A DNA stretch of 64,000 bases from Chamaecyparis obtusa (GCA_027943335.1 BSBK01005142.1:186001-250000); one strand, 5' to 3'; shown: positions 1-11,335, counted from the stretch's first letter. The notes: generated by a model from the letters alone, not told the origin. Numbers and translations are program-made.

Positions 1-268
1 GTTTTTGAGGTGCACGATCTTCATCAATCTACTCAGAAGAAGACCCCTCCTCACTGCTACTGCTTTCTTCTTTAACAATTGGTTTGGAAAAATGCATTTA
101 ACATAAAAAAAAATTACAAAATTGAACCAATGGCATGTTTACAACAAAGAAATAGAATGATAATAATATGCTGACAATTCTATTCTATTTAATACATGCC
201 AAAGGACCAATCCCAACAATTGTTAAACATACTTTACCTGATATGATGAATTGTTAGTAAAGGTCTAA
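1..268. repeat. Dispersed repeat A, copy 1 (direct copy of 1246-1516)
   Basis: This segment recurs in the same orientation at 1246-1516, about 1,245 bp downstream, with a few substitutions. Both begin with the same GGTTTTTGAGGTGCACGATC stretch and end at GTCTAATT or GTTTAATT. On the minus strand the first ~90 bases read as an acidic Ser/Glu-rich peptide (EESSSSEEGSSSE), interrupted by TAG in both copies. Partial inverted copies lie at 1612-1745 and 26513-26710. It is cut by the window edge. Confidence 0.8.
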
Positions 269-1025
269 TTCACATTTGTTGATATTACTGGCATGTTTAA
301 TGACATCATTGTATATTGCTGAGATGCTCTCTGAAATGACCGAATTCTACTGGTGTCATTCCCTAGCCCGTGCTTTATCTCCATTATTTGATGTTATTGG
401 TGCTTGTGCTCAAGGATATCAATTCATTATTTTGAAATGTTGACTGTGGTTATCAAATGGATAGCCGATGAGCTTCTAGCTAGGTGCCATTTGTATTGAT
501 AGCTTAGGGTATCAAATGTATTATATCATTGATAGTTGAGACTTTGTTAAAAGGAAATAGGACAAAGAATGATTTTGATTTATTTTCTCTATTTTGATCC
601 CTAAGTGGCTTACAACCCTAGAGAAGTCCATGCAAATTTACAAATGTAGTTGCAGGATACATAGAAGCCGATAATTCACAAGATATCCATGCATCCAATT
701 TGAATAGAAATTAATACAAATAAATAGGGTCCTCCAATGGACTAATCATTCGAACCTTGACTGTCCCCTCAACCAGTGACCCTTCAAAACTAGGTTATCA
801 TGCAATCAGTTAGTGATCCTTCATTCTCCTGGTCTGCCCTGCATCCAAACATATTATAAATACATAATACAATGATAACAAGTCTTTCACAATCCCCCTT
901 CCCTCAAGGAACACTATCAACCATCCCTTCCAAATAGCATTTCACTGTTGTATGAGTGGATTGTGCAAGAACAGTTAACATTAAACAAGGAGCAAACTCC
1001 TCAATACATCTTGGAAACCATTGAA
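268..1025. repeat. Left arm of a ~757-bp inverted repeat
   Basis: Reading this stretch backwards gives the sequence at 29366-30123 with many small differences. Shared landmarks include the GAGCATCTCAG end, the GGTCACTGGTTGAGGGGACA block and CACAATCCACTCATACAATA. The arms are 28.3 kb apart and enclose all of CACTA-1. No coding content was recognised. It could be two independent insertions of one repeat family in opposite orientation, or the long terminal inverted repeats of one large element. I could not find a target-site duplication outside the arms. Confidence 0.75.
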
Positions 1026-1234
1026 AGGGAAAGAAATTAGTTTGGTGTTTTCAGTTTATGTTAAAAGTTGATTTGGTAAAATCCTCAGGAAACACACTAC
1101 ATGTTCTAAAATGTAAAGAAGTTGAATGTTAAATGTAAGATATATATCTCATCCATAGTAATCAAAAGAAAGGACATGAAACTAAGGAGAATTACCAATC
1201 CAAAAATATAAGTGAATAGAAAACATGATTGGTA

Positions 1235-1516
1235 CCTTATGAATTGGTTTTTGAGGTGCACGATCTTCATCAATCTACTCAGAAGAAGACCCCTCCTCAC
1301 TACTACTGCTTTCTTGTTTAACAATTGGTTTGGGAAAAATGCATTTAACACAAAAAAAAAATTACAAAATTGAACCAATGGCATGTTTACAAAAAAGAAA
1401 TAGAATGATAATAATATGCTAAAAATTCTATTTTGTTTAATACATGCCAAAGGACCAGTCCCAACAATTCTTAAACATACTTTATCTAATATGATGAATT
1501 GTTAATAAAGGTTTAA
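1235..1516. repeat. Dispersed repeat A, copy 2, with exon-like acidic stretch
   Basis: This is a direct copy of 1-268. Read on the minus strand, about 1324 to 1235 gives an acidic Ser/Glu stretch and then RAPQKPIHK, followed by AAG|GTACCA, which would serve as a splice donor. A TAG interrupts the frame at the same place in both copies. I see no acceptor upstream, so a duplicated exon of a captured acidic protein is only a possibility. Confidence 0.6.
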
Positions 1517-1611
1517 TTTTGTAGACTGCTAGCACGAAGGAAGATTTGACCTAGCCAAATCTTCCTTGTACCACACAAAAACCTGTGTGACGACTATGAC
1601 TACTCCAACCT

Positions 1612-1745
1612 TAATTGTTTAAGAATTCATCATATCAGATAAAGTATGTTTAAGAATTGTTGGGAGTTCTATTAGAGCTTTGTTGTAAACATGTCATTGG
1701 TTCAGTTTTGTAATATTTTTTTTGTGTGTTAACTTCATTTAAATG
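1612..1745. repeat. Inverted partial copy of repeat A
   Basis: From TTAATTGTTTAAGAATTC to the TTTTTTTTGTGTGTTAA block this is the reverse complement of parts of 1318-1516, with about 80 bases missing from the middle. Together with 1318-1516 it can fold into a long stem whose loop holds a short inverted stretch (AGGAAGATTTGACCTAG / CTAGCCAAATCTTCCT). The same arrangement recurs near 26.5 kb. Confidence 0.7.
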
Positions 1746-2133
1746 GAACATTAATCATAGTAATAATATGCTTAATCTATTAGTAATTGGTAGATTAAAT
1801 GCAGATAACACCTTTGTCAGTTTAGCATGTTATTATAAGATACTAAAGAAGACCTTCTATTTATCAAACAAATCTTCACTATACCCCAATATAAAGACAA
1901 TGAAGATTGACCTCATGCCCCACAATAAAGAGCATTGTAATAAGAATAAGATATAATATTGTGTTAGAATAAACTTTGAACAAAGACATGTAATGCTTAT
2001 GTTAATGATCTAAAAGAAGAAGAAATATAGGAATTGAAAAATAAGATAGTGCCAAGAAACATTTTCACAAATATGAAACATGAGGAAAAGTAATAACATT
2101 AAAAATGCCAAGATTTACAACATTAAATCTCAC

Positions 2134-2250
2134 CTGCAAATGAGTTTCTACAGTGGGTTGCCCAGCATCAAAAATATGTTGAGTTGCATTTGAGTTGTAA
2201 CTAAGAGTATCATGTAGAACAGACCCTAAACTTTGAAAGTGTTCTCCAAC
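2134..2250 (-). CDS. Isolated exon of an unidentified gene (39 codons)
   Basis: The minus strand shows an open 117-bp block with an acceptor (GAATTGCCAG) directly before it and a GTGAG donor directly after it, so it would be an internal phase-0 exon of 39 codons. It begins VGEHFQSLGSVLHD and ends QPTVETHLQ. It has no stop or frameshift and its composition looks like ordinary protein rather than transposon. I do not recognise the family. No neighbouring exon of the same gene is evident on either side, so it may be a fragment captured by a transposon or one exon of a gene with very long introns. Confidence 0.45.
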
Positions 2251-2262
2251 CTGGCAATTCAA

Positions 2263-4196
2263 AATTCAATCTAGGCAAGCATCAGTAAGTGAAATAAATT
2301 ATAGACATCAACATGAACATCATCATAATCATTAGAAGCATTTTAAAGCACCAACAAGAGAAGGCCAATTCCAAACTAAGCCAAATAGTTAATAACTAAT
2401 TGTTACCAATTACATGGAGGTTGTAAACCGGTTGGAGAGGCTTATTAGAGCATATTAGTTTCTTGTGTTCTAGGTGTATAGGGGAAGTTTCTTAAGGAGA
2501 ACTGCTCACAATCAAGAATAGGATAGGGAATATTGAAAATTTGTGAAATTTTTGGCAGAAGTATTGTTAGCAGATACAAACCATTAGGAGGGTATTTTTT
2601 TTGGATAGTACTATATTTCTTGAAAAATTTTGTGATGCTTCTAAACTTTAAAGACATATTTTATGGCTTAATGATCATATTGATTAGTGTTTTGTTTTCT
2701 GATGTAAAATCTTTTCAATATAATCATGGAATGTTGTTGATCATTCATGGTCTTGAAGAAACTTTTCTTTTATTTGATGTATCCTAAATTCATTGAGTTA
2801 TAGTACAGGGGAATTGGCCAAATTGAATAATTTCCAGAGTTCAATTTTTTTTTACCTATGCAAGCTTCACATTCATTCTTTTCTTGTTTTGATTCTCAAG
2901 TCTTGACATTGTTTCTCAATGTGATATAGATTGACCACAAGATGGTTCAGTTGGTCCTCTCTTTCTATTTAATCATTTGTGTTCTTCATGGTGTAAGTGT
3001 CAATATGTTATAATCCAACTAGCATGTCATACCCCCACTTCTGAAAAACCTCACAACATGCAAATCACGGCCAAAGACTTGGGTGATAAGCATACACAAA
3101 CATTGATTACCCTTAGGAAACAATGATCATTAATTTTCATTAATGGCAAGCAGTGATTCCTTGGTAATAAAGGCATTGATAACATTCATCATCTTAACCA
3201 AGTCATGGGTGGTGATCCTTGAAATAACACAATTAGTAAAATTAAATAACAACATAACTAATAATCATTACCTTTATTAATAAGTATAAAGAAGCACTTA
3301 CAGTTTAAATAGAAAGCCACGTCTCTTAGAAAAGAGATCTCTGTTCAAAGGGGTGCATCACTTCATTTGGCTACAGAGGCATAGAAGGAAAGACATTTTA
3401 TTTGGAGTGAGGAAGAAAGAAAATTGGAAAACAAAATATGGAATAATCAGGTTGGAATTGGAGAAGAATTCAAAAATAAACTTGAATTAGAAAAAAGCTA
3501 AGTTATCCAGTTCTTTGTTTGAGGCTGGGTTCCGGTTCTACTTTTGTTCTCCTCTAGGTTCGACTTTGGTTCCTTTGGTAGGAACTTGGGTGCTTGGGCC
3601 AATCTTAGGTGCACCTATAGTTGTGGGTGCCAAAAAATGGGCTCCACGTGCCTAAGAAAACTATTTTGGACCCTCAAAAATCTATTTGCATATACATTTG
3701 AAACTTTTTCAAATTATAAATATGATACATGAGGTATTTTATTCATAATTTTATAGGAAAACTCATTATTATGGTAACATGGGTATGACCACACTCCATG
3801 CCTAATGGTACCCGACATGGAGTGTGATTCTAATGAAGTTGAACCAAATGGTAACTGTGATGGCTATGATGATGATGAAGATGAATATGAATATTAAATC
3901 TAAAATATGGCTTGTAATTTGAATCTTCATTGTGAATGAAGAAACTATAGATTCAAGTTGACTCATTCTATGTTGTAGTATATCTGTTCCCTAGATCTAC
4001 CATATTATATGTGTGCAACCTGTAAGGGACATCTTCTTCTCATCCATGTATCAGTGCTTGGTAAGAGTTCTTAGGAGAAAGATGAGATGTCAGTGGGAGA
4101 TGGAGAAACCAATCTTAGAATACCACTTGAATCCTTGCAATGTTGAGAGTGGGATAAAGGCTACACTTGAGACCCTATATAAGGAACAATCTATTG
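2263..4196. other. No gene recognised
   Basis: Open frames here are short, on both strands and without recognisable motifs. The stretch may contain the unrecognised end of CACTA-1, because family-conserved sequence starts at 4197, but I found no CACTAGTA-type terminus. One compact inverted repeat lies at 3790-3826. Confidence 0.5.
3790..3826. repeat. Small hairpin with 11-bp perfect arms
   Basis: CACACTCCATG at 3790-3800 is matched by its reverse complement at 3816-3826, leaving a 15-base loop that contains GGTACC. It is not followed by a T run, and no gene nearby would need a terminator. Function unknown. Confidence 0.5.
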
Positions 4197-5190
4197 AGCT
4201 TCACTTTGTTTTGAGAATAGTTTCATATTCTGTACTAAACAGGGCCAACCACATGAAGGTGGAAGCTCATTTGGCCCCACCCCCCCTAACATCACTCTAA
4301 ATTCCCCATTAACATCTAACATTCATTCATTATTTCATCCATTAATAAAATGTAACATTCGTTAATTATCACACGACAACATTCATTAACACATTAATAA
4401 ATTGTAACATTCATTAATTATCACATGATAACATTCATTAACATTCATTAACACATTATAAAATTTATGAACATTCAATACCACATAATTAAATTCATTG
4501 GCATATAAAAATTAGTCATTATCAATTAAGGTGCATAGATGACAATCATTTCTTTTTTCTTTTGATTTCTCATTTTTTAGAAGTAATCGCTAAGAGGAGC
4601 ATCAATATCATCATGATCATCTCCCCTCTCATTAGATCTCAATGCACGCCCAGTTCTCTGTTGATGCAAAGGGGGGTCATCTACAATAACATATCAAAGG
4701 GTTAACTTAAAAACATTTTATTATAATTAAAAACATTAAAAACATTTTAAAGTATTTCAATACTTTAAAGGCCATAATCATATAGCTCTTTACCTAATCT
4801 AGTCACATCATCAACATCGAGATTAGTTTGTCTGGCCTTGGTCTCAACCTCAACCTACTCATTAACAACGACCTCTACACTCTCTACAGCTGCAATACAA
4901 ATTGTTACATTAATCCAAATACCAATTGCAATTAAATTTGTATTACTACACCAATCAATTTAAGATGTTTACTTTTATTACTCTGATGCACATCCTCATT
5001 GTCATCATCACGTACAGGTTGTGTATGGCTAGAAACATTAGGCTACATTTCAATTTCATACACATTCATGTTATCATTGTTTCCTTTAAAAAAATTACTC
5101 ACTTTATGTTGGAACTTAACATCAAATAAACTAATTGGTAAATAATTAAATTTGAGATATCATCTATTTAGCTTACTTACCGTGATGGAT
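4197..5190 (-). mobile_element. CACTA-1, 3' noncoding part conserved between copies
   Basis: From TTGAGCTTCACTTTG onward this matches 35495 onward and 39858 onward. The shared block includes GGCCAACCACATGAAGGTGG and a run of ACATTCATTA-type short repeats. In all three places it lies downstream, in minus orientation, of Transposase_24-like exons. All three copies become unalignable at the same left point, so that point may be an old element boundary or the end of the last exon. A short reading frame crosses it but is not conserved. Confidence 0.7.
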
Positions 5191-7300
5191 CCATTAGTAG
5201 AACCTTGTGCACTTCTTATTCTTTCTACCATGGCTTTATAGCCTTGTTGGAAGCCAATTCTCTTGTCCTCTTCTATGAGACTTATATTGAACTCCTCACC
5301 CTACATTTTTGCTTGGTATCATCAAATTTTATTTCATTGTTTCATCAAAACAAAAAAGATTGCAAATTATGAATAAATATTATAAAGATCAAAGTATTAT
5401 TTTTGGTGTTGAAAGCCATCTATAGATTGTATTTTTCCTCATTTAATTCTAACAATATTAACACTTACAACTCATGCAACAAGTTTGGAATAACTGCCAG
5501 AGCCTAGCTTGTGTTGCCCATGCTTTTGTAGTCTTGCCTTTGTTGCCTTGGATGTGTCAGACAATCTATGAAGAGATTGAAATATGTTAGTTCATATAAA
5601 TATGAAGAGTATTTAGTACACAATTACATTCTTAATAGTATCACATACCTTCTTTTGTTGTTTGGTGGTGTATTTCCTTTTTTTATTTCAATTTTCTCAT
5701 TCACATCCAGAATAAGAGATTGCCACTCTAAATTAGGAATGCAAGGGGGGTGCTGGTACTTCGGGTTTTTGGTTAATGTACACCTATACTAGTCCCTAAT
5801 ATACCTCAAATATAACCTGACTTTCTGAAGGAGTTTACCCTTCTCAAATGCATGAGGTCCAAATAAGTTTTCCATACTCTCTACGAGAGCATCCTTTAAC
5901 TTTATATGTTGGGTTTTCCACCTTTTAATAAAAAAAAGTGTTAGATTCAAAAATGAAGTGAAATTACCTTTAATATAGTTTAAGAAATGGATGTAATGAT
6001 AACTATCCTAGAAATGATATGAAATGAAAATAGTGGATTGGGGTTTTAGTTCGGATATGATGTTCCACCCTGTACAGATGGTGGGCCTGAATATCCACAA
6101 ACACTCGTCACTAAGTTTACCATAAAAAAAATCATTCCCTACAAATTAATCATGGGATCATTAGTCGAAGGGTATAATAGTATAAAATAAGAATACAATA
6201 GATGTAAGCTTCTCACATTGAATGCAAGGTGTAATTAACATACAATTGTATAGTAAAAGAAAGGTCCAATCTTTAAAGTACTCGGAAGTTTTTCTATTTT
6301 CAAGAGAACTCCTTCGTCACTCACAAGAAATATGCAATCCTTCACCATTCCCGTACTAAGAATACTAGTACATCTAGGAAAATCACCATCAAGTTTTGCA
6401 TCTCCTGTTGCATAAATTGAATCCATTACAAAATGCCCCTAAGAAAGAACACTTCAAGGGAAACAAACATATATATAATGAAAGAGAAAATAAAATCTAT
6501 GTATGAGTAGGTGGTGCCATGGAATTTTTGGCCATGCTACATGTTTCTGACATTGTAGAATGTAGTACATCTAAGCCTACCATCATATGAGGCGGTGATA
6601 GTAAATGATCATTGACACGTGTTGAAGAATAAGATTGTTAGTGCATAATAAAAGCAATGGTTAACATGGACAATATTGTTAGAGAGTAAAAAAATATATA
6701 GTCCAACATGCGATCTACCTGAACCAGTTGTAGTACCCTCATCATGGCTGTGAGGATTAAAATTATGCAAAAAAAGGTGTAAAAGCAATACATCCACTTA
6801 TTTTTTAATGACATAAAAGACTAGCATAGCATAAAAACTATTATTGAACTTTTGTTATAATTAATAATTACATTAATACTTACTATATAATTTTGAGATA
6901 GGTGCATCAATTTAGTTGCCCTCTTTTTTGACTCAGGAGTTAGAGGGAATATAGATGCCAATTCAGCCACTCTTTTTCTAATTTTGTGGAGGCATTTTTT
7001 AATTGCAAAGGCCGAGTCATCACAAGTAGTGAAATCAACAGCTAGGTCCTCGTCAAAGGACTCCTCTTCGGGGACTGCAGGTTCCTTTCCCTTTCTCTAC
7101 TGACCACCTATCTGTGACAACAATATTACTAACACTATTAGAATTAATCTGAAACAATGATGAAAAGAATATAATTAAAAATTCTACTTAAAATTTTGCT
7201 TCTATCTAATTTGTAGTACAATAACAAAGAGGTTTACCTACTAGGAAGAAGTGCATGCAGGATCATCATTGTCCCCTCTACGTGGTTGCTCCATATTGTG
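5190..7300 (-). pseudogene. CACTA-1 ORF3: Transposase_24-like (Ptta/En/Spm) accessory gene, multi-exon
   Basis: This reads on the minus strand in several blocks separated by AT-rich introns. One block at about 7300-7241 begins MEQPRRGDNDD. An acidic exon at ~7100-6895 ends in a GTAAGTAT donor. A block at 6426-6270 carries KIEKLPSTLK. A block at ~5930-5680 has KYQHPP, EW and KRRYV, and one at ~5560-5470 has QHKLGSGSY. CACTA-2 and CACTA-3 have the same blocks (KYEHPP, QHKLGSGGY). The W, KYxxPP and HxxGSxxY spacing resembles plant transposase families listed with Ptta/En/Spm; that assignment is from memory and tentative. Such proteins are thought to help bind the element ends. Several stops break it. 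It lies just after the SET exons and may be spliced to them in phase. Confidence 0.6.
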
Positions 7301-7456
7301 GCCCTATGCTATTACTTAAAGTTAACCAATAATTAGAAAGGACCACATTAGTAAATTTCATTAGAAGATGATGAGGGAGATGAGGTGGATGGTGAGGAGA
7401 TTCTCTAAATGTGGCTGGCAAAAAAACTCAATTATTTAATGGTACATAGTATGTAC

Positions 7457-8286
7457 CTGCACCCCCATGATAGTGACATCATTTGTATCTATGCGATTCA
7501 AATTGTAATCAATAAACAGCTCTTCTCCTGCACTTATTGATTCTATCATACATACAAATACATGATTTCCCTCATGCGCCTCAAATATGCAATTGGGTTT
7601 CTTAATAGTTGACAGAGGTTGCGTGCTATTTATAAAACCTACAATATTCCCTGATACTTTTGGCCTTCCGTCAATGTATATAGCCACTCTTTTACTTTTC
7701 TCATTGTCTTTTTGTTGAATATAATTTGCCAAGTGCATACCTACGCATAATTTTTTTATATTGAATAATTCGCATCCAACTTTTGTAATTGTAACAAGGT
7801 CCAACATACTCCATCAATTCGATAACTTTTTTGTAAGAGACCTTTATGCCATCCATGGAAAATAGGCCCAAACCATGTATTGACGATAGTGCAATGCGAT
7901 ATATCTTGTCTTTAACACTAAAATAAGTGTTTATTGGAAGAAATTCCTTGGGGACCCATTGTTTCTGTAGATATTGGTACCTAGAGGGCACCTCGATGTC
8001 GCCTTTCCTCTCATCATCATAAGAACATGACCCCCCTTGAGCAAGGAAAAATTTCATGCATTTATTGAATTTCCTTCTAGTCTTTTGACCTCTAGTTGAT
8101 CTTCCTAATTCAGACATACTACATGACTCACTTTCTTCACTCGAGGAAGACACATCTGAAAAATAGCTATTTGCTGCTACCTGCACTTTATCAAATGAGA
8201 GAGGTAGCAAGTAATGCGAGATATTTTGAAAATTGTGAAATACATTAATCTCTATAGGGTGTATTGACTTATACCTGTCGATCCAT
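7457..8286 (-). pseudogene. CACTA-1 SET-domain protein (histone-lysine methyltransferase-like)
   Basis: SET domains transfer methyl groups from S-adenosylmethionine to lysines, mainly in histones. A four-codon first exon (8286-8275, MDRQ) is followed by GTATAA, a 94-bp intron and an acceptor CAG at 8183-8181; exon 2 runs to 7457 before GTACAT. Exon 2 has a Ser/Glu-rich start, a basic GRSTRGQKTRRKF stretch, then SET motifs in order: HGLGLFSMDG, ELMEYVG, GNIVGFIN and AGEELFIDYN. The usual Arg and the His-Ser-Cys after GN are replaced (GFINSTQP), so activity is doubtful; plants have divergent SET forms of this kind. A 2-bp deletion relative to the copy at 44 kb shifts the frame near 7735, after RYAL. 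It sits between the transposase tail and ORF3, as in CACTA-2. Confidence 0.8.
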
Positions 8287-8434
8287 GAGACTGTGTGGGA
8301 TGCTCATGAAAGGGGTCTAGGTACCTACATATGTAATTCAATTATCTTATGTTAGCTAAAAAATTCATGATACATATACTCAAAATGACACAAGGGTTAG
8401 TGACCAGTAGGGGCCAAATAGTGGCACACCCTAA

Positions 8435-9065
8435 TGATCCAGCCTGCTCAACAACATGCAGAAGCAATAACAACAGAGTGAGAGAGAGAATGTTGGATCA
8501 ATGATATATTATTCATTCAAATTGATTCATACATGTCGGGCTAGAAGGCCTTCCTGATTACGACCAAGTATTACCACAAATTACAGAAGTCCTCAAACAT
8601 GCGAGGATCTGTCAATAATCTCTAATCTGCTATCTTCTTACTTCTATAAAAAATTGACTCCCTAAACTCTAACCAAACAACTATATTTATACAAGAGGCT
8701 ATCGAACTAAGTTAGCCTTCAGATCCATACTCAATAGAAGAAACAGTCAAATCTGGGACCACACGCTTCCCAATGATGGATACCAGTATTAAATTTGTGA
8801 CCCATAATCAATGCACAAGTCGACCTCAATAGAAACTTAAAATAAACTACTCGATAAGCAAGGATGACTGAGAAATAGACAAGCATCACTGAGCACTAGT
8901 GAAACAACTGACCACCTAGGAGATAACTGACCATACTCGGTAACCAAAGGAAACTGACCAACTACCGAACCAACACGGTCAAAGAAGGAACCGAGCAACA
9001 TAGACAAACTTCAAAATATTTTTGGTGACATAGGATTTCCAAGGACCTAAGATGCTCTTGCATCA
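8435..9065 (-). mobile_element. Probable solo LTR
   Basis: The stretch ends in GATGCTCTTGCATCA, nearly the same terminus as the chromovirus LTR (11335, 23215) and the short element (32779). On the minus strand it would begin TGATGCAAGAGCATC and end GGCTGGATCA, a TG...CA unit of about 631 bp. A TATAAATA box reads on the minus strand near 8683. The sequence is absent from the equivalent place in CACTA-2 (52.9-53.1 kb), which supports insertion. I could not identify a matching 5-bp duplication, so the left limit is uncertain. Confidence 0.55.
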
Positions 9066-9229
9066 CAAAAACACATAGTAAGTACATTAAAAACCATAAG
9101 CATCCCATATGAATTAAAAATAGTGAAAGGTACATCATGAATTAATTAGATTAAGCATTGATCACATAATAGTACATTTCTATCAAGAAATCAATATTAA
9201 ATAGATTAAGCAGTGATCACATAACTACA

Positions 9230-9433
9230 TTTCATTCATGTCATTCATTTTCTTCTTCATCCAACTCATCACCATGATCATCATTGTCATCGACATCATC
9301 ACCACCACTGTCATTGTCGTCATCTTCATCATCGTCATCATCAACATCATCACCGTCATCATCGTCATCATCATTGTCATCATCATCATCATCGTCGTCG
9401 TCGTCATCATCGTCGTCGTTGTCGTCGTCATCG

Positions 9434-9465
<32 letters not shown>

Positions 9466-10474
9466 GTCAGTAGCATCATCATTGTCATCATCTTCTTCTT
9501 CTCCAAGAAAAGTTGTGTCAGGAACATCATCGACTAACTATTGTTTGCGATCATCATCTACATCATCTTCTAGTTGTTCACAATCATCTTCTTCCATCTC
9601 ATTATACCTCATCAGCCTTCCTCTTGGATCATGTCTAACAGCAAATGACCAACCTAATTAATGTGGAACCTTTGAGTAAAATACCTAGACACATTGGCTT
9701 GGAAGAACATAGGGCTCATCCTCAACTGGCTCAAACAACTTTGTATTAATCATTGGAAATCCATTGTCATGTTCAATAATAGTTCTATCAGGATCATTTT
9801 GATTAAGTCATAGCCTGTACCATCTGATGATGAAGAGAACTAATTTGAAGGAATTAAAGTCACACTCAAGTATATCATTCAAAATGCCATAGTATCGATT
9901 TTCAGACTCTCAAGGATGTAAGTCATTTCTAGATAAAATATTAGTCACCTAAAAGACTACACTTATCCCAGAATCACAAGTTTTCTTTGTGTCATCCAAC
10001 TTTTTGATGCAAAATTTATGACCATTACAAAACATAGCCTTGTGGTGTTTGACCAAAAAAAATATGTCAAACATGTATAAATTATTGCATCGAGAGTTCA
10101 TAAACATACGGGTGATTAACAAATTTATAGGTATTTGGAAATCTCTTAAAAAATGTGCTAAATCTATTTCCCTTTGCGTAACATTTGGATCTATGTTATG
10201 ATGAGCTTCATTAACCAATGAAGACACAACTTCCCATGTTAATGTGTGACCTAAATGATGTCATAGTTCAATCCATACCGTCATCCAATCTTGATTGTTT
10301 GTAATATACAAGTGTATTGCATGCCACTCTCGAGCAGTTGTACAAAAAATAAATAGACGACTTACAACCGATTAATTTTGAAGATTAAGAATTAATTAAC
10401 AGCTACAATAACATCTTATAATTTATTACCTCTCACTTTCCTCATTCTACATTTCCCCACCAAGTACTCCCCTT
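9230..10474 (-). pseudogene. CACTA-1 TNP2 transposase, C-terminal part (DUF4216 and Asp-rich tail)
   Basis: This is the 3' part of the transposase gene whose 5' part lies at 23221-24909; the chromovirus at 10480 separates them. Reading minus, a block at 10227-9949 (GHKFCIKKLDD) leads into a DUF4216-like block at ~9880-9690 (YYGILNDI, VLFIIRWYR, EDEPYVLPSQ), which plant TNP2 proteins carry after the catalytic and DUF4218 regions. The frame then enters a tail of mostly aspartate encoded by GAT/GAC repeats (about 9530-9230). The copy at 53.1-54.3 kb has the same order. A few stops are present (RWYRL then TAG). It would act in the nucleus on CACTA ends if intact. Confidence 0.8.
9249..9506. repeat. 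Trinucleotide (ATC/GTC)n microsatellite encoding the poly-Asp tail
   Basis: A long run of ATC with interspersed GTC triplets is seen on the plus strand. On the minus strand it is GAT/GAC, coding for an aspartate run in frame with the transposase C-terminus. The other frames give poly-Met/Thr, poly-Ser or poly-Ile, which are artefacts of the repeat. The equivalent place in CACTA-2 (53170-53460) holds a similar but independently varied run. Confidence 0.9.
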
Positions 10475-10479
10475 CAAAC

Positions 10480-11335
10480 TGATGAAGGGTGCTTCGCTTA
10501 ATACCACAAACACATAACAGAAATAGAGAAACAACAACAATTTGCAAGAATAGAAAATGGGCTTCTTATTATCTCCACAAATGTAGAATTATAAATTTCA
10601 GAATTACAATACGCAAAGCCACATGGGCATTTTCCTTACAATATTATGCAGGACAAAGCCTCAAATTATTACCCAGAAATACTTTAAATTGCTCTGAACT
10701 GCCTAAGACAACACTACAACCTTCCTTGTATAGTCAATTTTCCACTGCTTGGGAAGGTTCAAGAAATTTAGCCATAAAGGCCAACCAAACTTAGAATTAT
10801 TTTATTTTTCATTTTATTACATCACAGTCAGCTTAAAACATCTTTTGAAACCCAAATAGAAATTTTGAAAGAAATTTATTTTCTGCCATTTCAAGTGGCC
10901 CAACTTCCAGAGACCATAAGTCATCACCCATTGACCTGATTGACTATTATGACCCCATTTCGAAAAGGGCGTGAAGTGATTTATAACACCTATATAAGAA
11001 ATCTTCATTCAGTCAAAGTTTCAACCTCATCCAAGGCCTCTAAAGCCTTCAAAACTGAGTTCAAAGTTTTTGTACCCTACTACCAATACCGAAAATTTTC
11101 AATATCTTCAAAACTAGACTTGATCTGGCAATGAAACTTTACTGGCAGGTTGATATGACCAAAATGAACCTCCAGGAAAGAAAATAGACCATTCTAAGCT
11201 TGAATAGAAAAATTACTAAAAATAGTAAATTTTCAAAAATAGCAGCTCTGCACAAGATAGCCCTTATTGAAAAGAAACCAAAAATATTTTTGAGTGATGC
11301 AAGATTGCTTTTACACCTAGGATGCTCCTGCATCA
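10480..11335 (-). repeat. Chromovirus 3' LTR (856 bp)
   Basis: On the plus strand it begins TGATGAAGGGTGC and ends GATGCTCCTGCATCA. In element orientation that is TGATGCAGGAGCATC...CACCCTTCATCA. The first 14 bases after T contain a small inverted repeat (GATGC/GCATC). It aligns throughout with 15979-16506 joined to 22883-23215, and the join falls at AATCTTCATTCAGTC near 11006-11020. Confidence 0.95.

Noticed and set aside
4013..4300. 95-codon plus-strand ORF ending in a proline run
   Set aside because: It crosses the left edge of the conserved CACTA 3' block, and the homologous copies at 35495 and 39858 do not keep the frame.
9225..9661. Long Met/Thr-, Ser- and Ile/Val-rich open frames on both strands
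   Set aside because: They are alternative phases of the ATC/GTC microsatellite. Only the minus-strand aspartate phase joins the transposase.
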